From: Deltaproteobacteria bacterium
GTDB taxonomy: Bacteria; Myxococcota_A; Polyangia; Polyangiales; Sandaracinaceae
Direction: 5' to 3'
Length of the DNA: 45,493 nt
Assembly: GCA_017303575.1 (NCBI GenBank)
Contig: JAFLCL010000040.1
Location: 1-45,493, forward strand
Part shown: piece by piece, positions 43,715 to 45,493 of the stretch
Layout of the letters: every line of letters starts with the position of its first letter
Numbering within the stretch: position 1 is the first letter of the stretch
Translations under genes and position numbers: made by a program
Notes under the pieces: model-generated
Told to the model about the DNA's origin: nothing
The model's input: the letters and a program-made list of their open reading frames with translations, nothing else
Database searches by the model: none

Positions 43715-43758
43715 TCGATCCTCGCGCATTCGCCGGGCGTAACCGCCCGGAATCGTAG

Positions 43759-43788
43759 TTGACCCCGAGATCGGCGCGCCCGTATCCT
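43759..43788 (+). promoter_or_regulatory. Candidate promoter for the TPR gene
   Basis: TTGACC (43759-43764) and TATCCT (43783-43788) are 18 bases apart and match sigma70 boxes at 5 and 4 of 6 positions. The start would be near 43795, about 105 bases before TTG 43901. Confidence 0.45.
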
Positions 43789-43900
43789 CGTCGCTGATTC
43801 GAGCCCTCTCCTCGGCTCGTGTGCGCCCCGTTCACGGGTCGGGCCACCCGAGCTTCTGGGCAGTGCGAGGATCTCACCGCGCGCCCCAGGAACCAGCCCT

Positions 43901-45493
43901 TTGGCGATCGATCGCACCAAAATTCTCGAAGCGGCCCAGAAGCATCTGAGCAAGGGCGCTTACGACAAGGCGATCGTCGAGCTCCAGAAGCTGGTGAAGG
44001 CGGACCCGAGCGACGTCCGTACGTGGCTCAAGATCGGTGACCTCTACGTCAAGCTGAACCAGCGGCCGCAGGCGATCGACACCTACGCGCGCGTCGCTGA
44101 TCAGTACGCGGGGCAGGGCTTCTTCCACAAAGCCGTCGCCGTCTACAAGCAGATCCTCAACCTCGACGGCACGCGCCTCGACGTGAAGCTCCGGCTCGCC
44201 GAGATGCACGAGTCGATGCAGCTCACGAGCGACGCCATGGCGGCGTACGAGCAGATCGCGGCGGAGTACGGGCGGCTCGGGGACGCCGACAAGGCGCTCT
44301 CGACGTTCGGCAAGATGGTCGCCCTCGACGCGACCAACATCCCCACGCGCATCAAGTACGCGGAGGCGCTGTCGCGCGCGGGCCGCAACGAGGACGCCGC
44401 GGCGGCGTTCGAGGCGGGCGCGGAGCTGCTGAAGAAGCAGGGCCGCATGGACGACTACCTCAAGGTGGTCGAGCGGCTGCTCTTCCATCGCGAGGACGTC
44501 GAGCGCTCGCGCGAGCTGGCCGAGCTCTACCTCGAGCGCAACGACGGCAAGCGCGCGCTCGCCAAGCTGCAGGTCCTCTTCAAGGCGGACCCCAAGCACA
44601 TCCCCACGCTCGAGCTGCTCGCGCGCGCCTTCGAGCAGGTGCAGCAGCTGCCCAAGACCATCTCGGTGCTGCGTGAGATCGCCCGCCTCTACGGCGACAA
44701 GGGGATGATCGAGGAGCGCGGGCGCTCCCTCAAGCGCATCCTCGCCCTCGACCCGGGCGATCCCGAGGCGCGACAAGCGCTCGCGCAGATGGCGGGGCCT
44801 GCGCGCAACGCCGCCCCGCTCAAGAAGGACTTCGCGCCACCTCCGGGAGCGGTCATCGAGCCGAGCCGCGCGCAGCGCGCGATGTCGGAGCCTCCCGAGG
44901 AGCTCGATCCGGAGGAAGACGAGGCGATCGAGGCCAGCGAGGGCGACGCGGAAGAGGTCATCGCCTACGTCGACGAAGACTCCGACGCGGACGTGATCGC
45001 GCCCGAGGACGACGACGTCGATGCGTCGGCCACGGGCGAGGACGCGGAGGCCGTGGACGCGGGGACACACGAGGCGCCCGCCGAGGACGAGAGCTCGGAC
45101 GTCTTCATCGTCGAAGAAGATCCCGTGGAGGAGTCCGGCGGGGAGCCGCCCGCGATGCCGATGGCCGCGTCCGCGCGCGCCTCCGAGCCTCCGGCCCGCA
45201 GCTCGCTTCCGCCCGACGTCGCGCGCGAAGCGAACATCGCCAAGCTCATGACCGAGGTGGAGGTGTTCCTCCGCTACGGCCTGAAGCAGAAGGTCGCCGA
45301 GCAGCTCCGCACCGTGCTCTCGATCGATCCTCGACACGTCGAGGCGCGAGAGAAGCTGAAGGACCTGCTGGTCGAGCGAGGCGACACGGCGCAGGCCGCG
45401 CAGGAGCTCGTCGCGCTCGCGGATCTGTTCGTCAGCGACAAGCCGAGCGTGACGCTCCTCTATCTGCGTCAGGCGCGAGACCTCGATCCCCAC
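43901..45493 (+). CDS. TPR protein, start TTG, truncated by the window edge
   Basis: The frame from TTG 43901 is open to the last base (531 codons). AGGA lies about 9 bases upstream of the TTG. The translation begins LAIDRTKILEAAQKHLSKGAYDKAIVELQKLVKADPSD, split by normal TPR turns. TPR-like pairs continue to about residue 310, for example YARVADQYAGQGFFHKAVAVYKQILNLD. An acidic Asp/Glu-rich linker follows from about 325 to 430. A second TPR-like block then begins (EVEVFLRYGLKQKVAEQLRTVLSIDPRHVEAREKLKDLL). There is no signal peptide, so it is probably cytosolic. Such proteins are common in myxobacteria, often as scaffolds; its partners are unknown. Initiation at TTG is inferred from the repeat start and AGGA. 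Confidence 0.82.
   Translation, partial: MAIDRTKILEAAQKHLSKGAYDKAIVELQKLVKADPSDVRTWLKIGDLYVKLNQRPQAIDTYARVADQYAGQGFFHKAVAVYKQILNLDGTRLDVKLRLAEMHESMQLTSDAMAAYEQIAAEYGRLGDADKALSTFGKMVALDATNIPTRIKYAEALSRAGRNEDAAAAFEAGAELLKKQGRMDDYLKVVERLLFHREDVERSRELAELYLERNDGKRALAKLQVLFKADPKHIPTLELLARAFEQVQQLPKTISVLREIARLYGDKGMIEERGRSLKRILALDPGDPEARQALAQMAGPARNAAPLKKDFAPPPGAVIEPSRAQRAMSEPPEELDPEEDEAIEASEGDAEEVIAYVDEDSDADVIAPEDDDVDASATGEDAEAVDAGTHEAPAEDESSDVFIVEEDPVEESGGEPPAMPMAASARASEPPARSSLPPDVAREANIAKLMTEVEVFLRYGLKQKVAEQLRTVLSIDPRHVEAREKLKDLLVERGDTAQAAQELVALADLFVSDKPSVTLLYLRQARDLDPH

Overview
The window looks like chromosomal DNA of a high-GC Gram-negative myxobacterium, most like the Sandaracinus branch of the Polyangiales. 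The reasons are a strong GC-ending codon preference (Leu CTC, Arg CGC), many lipoproteins with Asp/Ala 'DAG' linkers or 'DGIDNDCDG' Cys-rich stretches, an FHA+DUF4388 protein, a TPR-rich O-antigen ligase, and an hprK/rapZ/ptsH/ptsI group. I recognise no tRNA, rRNA, CRISPR array, insertion sequence or phage gene. The first ~0.8 kb differs in codon use (mostly CTG for Leu) and encodes an M48-type membrane protease that changes in mid-frame into a myxobacterial Cys-rich tail. I read this as a probable contig-end chimera.

Layout. 0-1.1 kb: chimeric end. 1.2-5.4 kb (minus): WecA/TagO-type sugar-phosphate transferase and O-antigen ligase. 5.5-8.9 kb (plus): five overlapping genes for a formyltransferase, a lasso-B2-like peptidase, a PqqD-like protein, a nucleotidyltransferase and an HprK-like kinase. 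8.9-11.0 kb (minus): PD40-repeat secreted protein. 11.0-12.4 kb (plus): a good sigma70-type promoter, a 60-aa peptide with a lasso-like leader and a Thr/Gly/Ala core, and a radical SAM/SPASM enzyme 3 bases later. 12.3-14.0 kb (minus): exporter-type ABC transporter. 14.1-17.4 kb: maltoporin-like porin and GH13 lipoprotein. 17.4-25.3 kb: structured intergenic repeats, DUF4139 lipoprotein, another lipoprotein, a large metallopeptidase/propeller/barrel protein, and FHA-DUF4388. 25.6-34.7 kb: polysaccharide deacetylase, lipoprotein, VanW, two cation/proton antiporters, Cys-rich lipoprotein, small Cys-rich membrane protein and an outer-membrane-type protein. 34.8-40.0 kb: hprK, DUF2585, then rapZ-ptsH-ptsI on the other strand behind a thioredoxin-fold protein. 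40.0-45.5 kb: TIGR02757/DUF2400 protein, PlsB, and a TPR protein running off the end.

The best candidate for an undescribed system is 5.47-13.99 kb. The peptide at 11113-11295 has a Yx2Px(I) leader motif and a Thr-Leu|Gly junction like a lasso precursor. Its predicted core has no Asp or Glu to close a lasso ring, and no lasso cyclase is present. A radical SAM enzyme follows directly. A B2-like peptidase, a PqqD-like recognition protein, an HprK-like kinase, a nucleotidyltransferase and an ABC exporter lie within 6 kb. Whether the two halves work together is inference. The rival reading is that the five-gene operon is an HPr-rel-A-like system tied to the adjacent polysaccharide genes.

A second notable feature is a dispersed intergenic element with three hairpins (17446-17607, inverted at 25381-25592, partial near 17751 and 33731). 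It starts at gene stop codons, and one stem differs between copies by compensatory changes.
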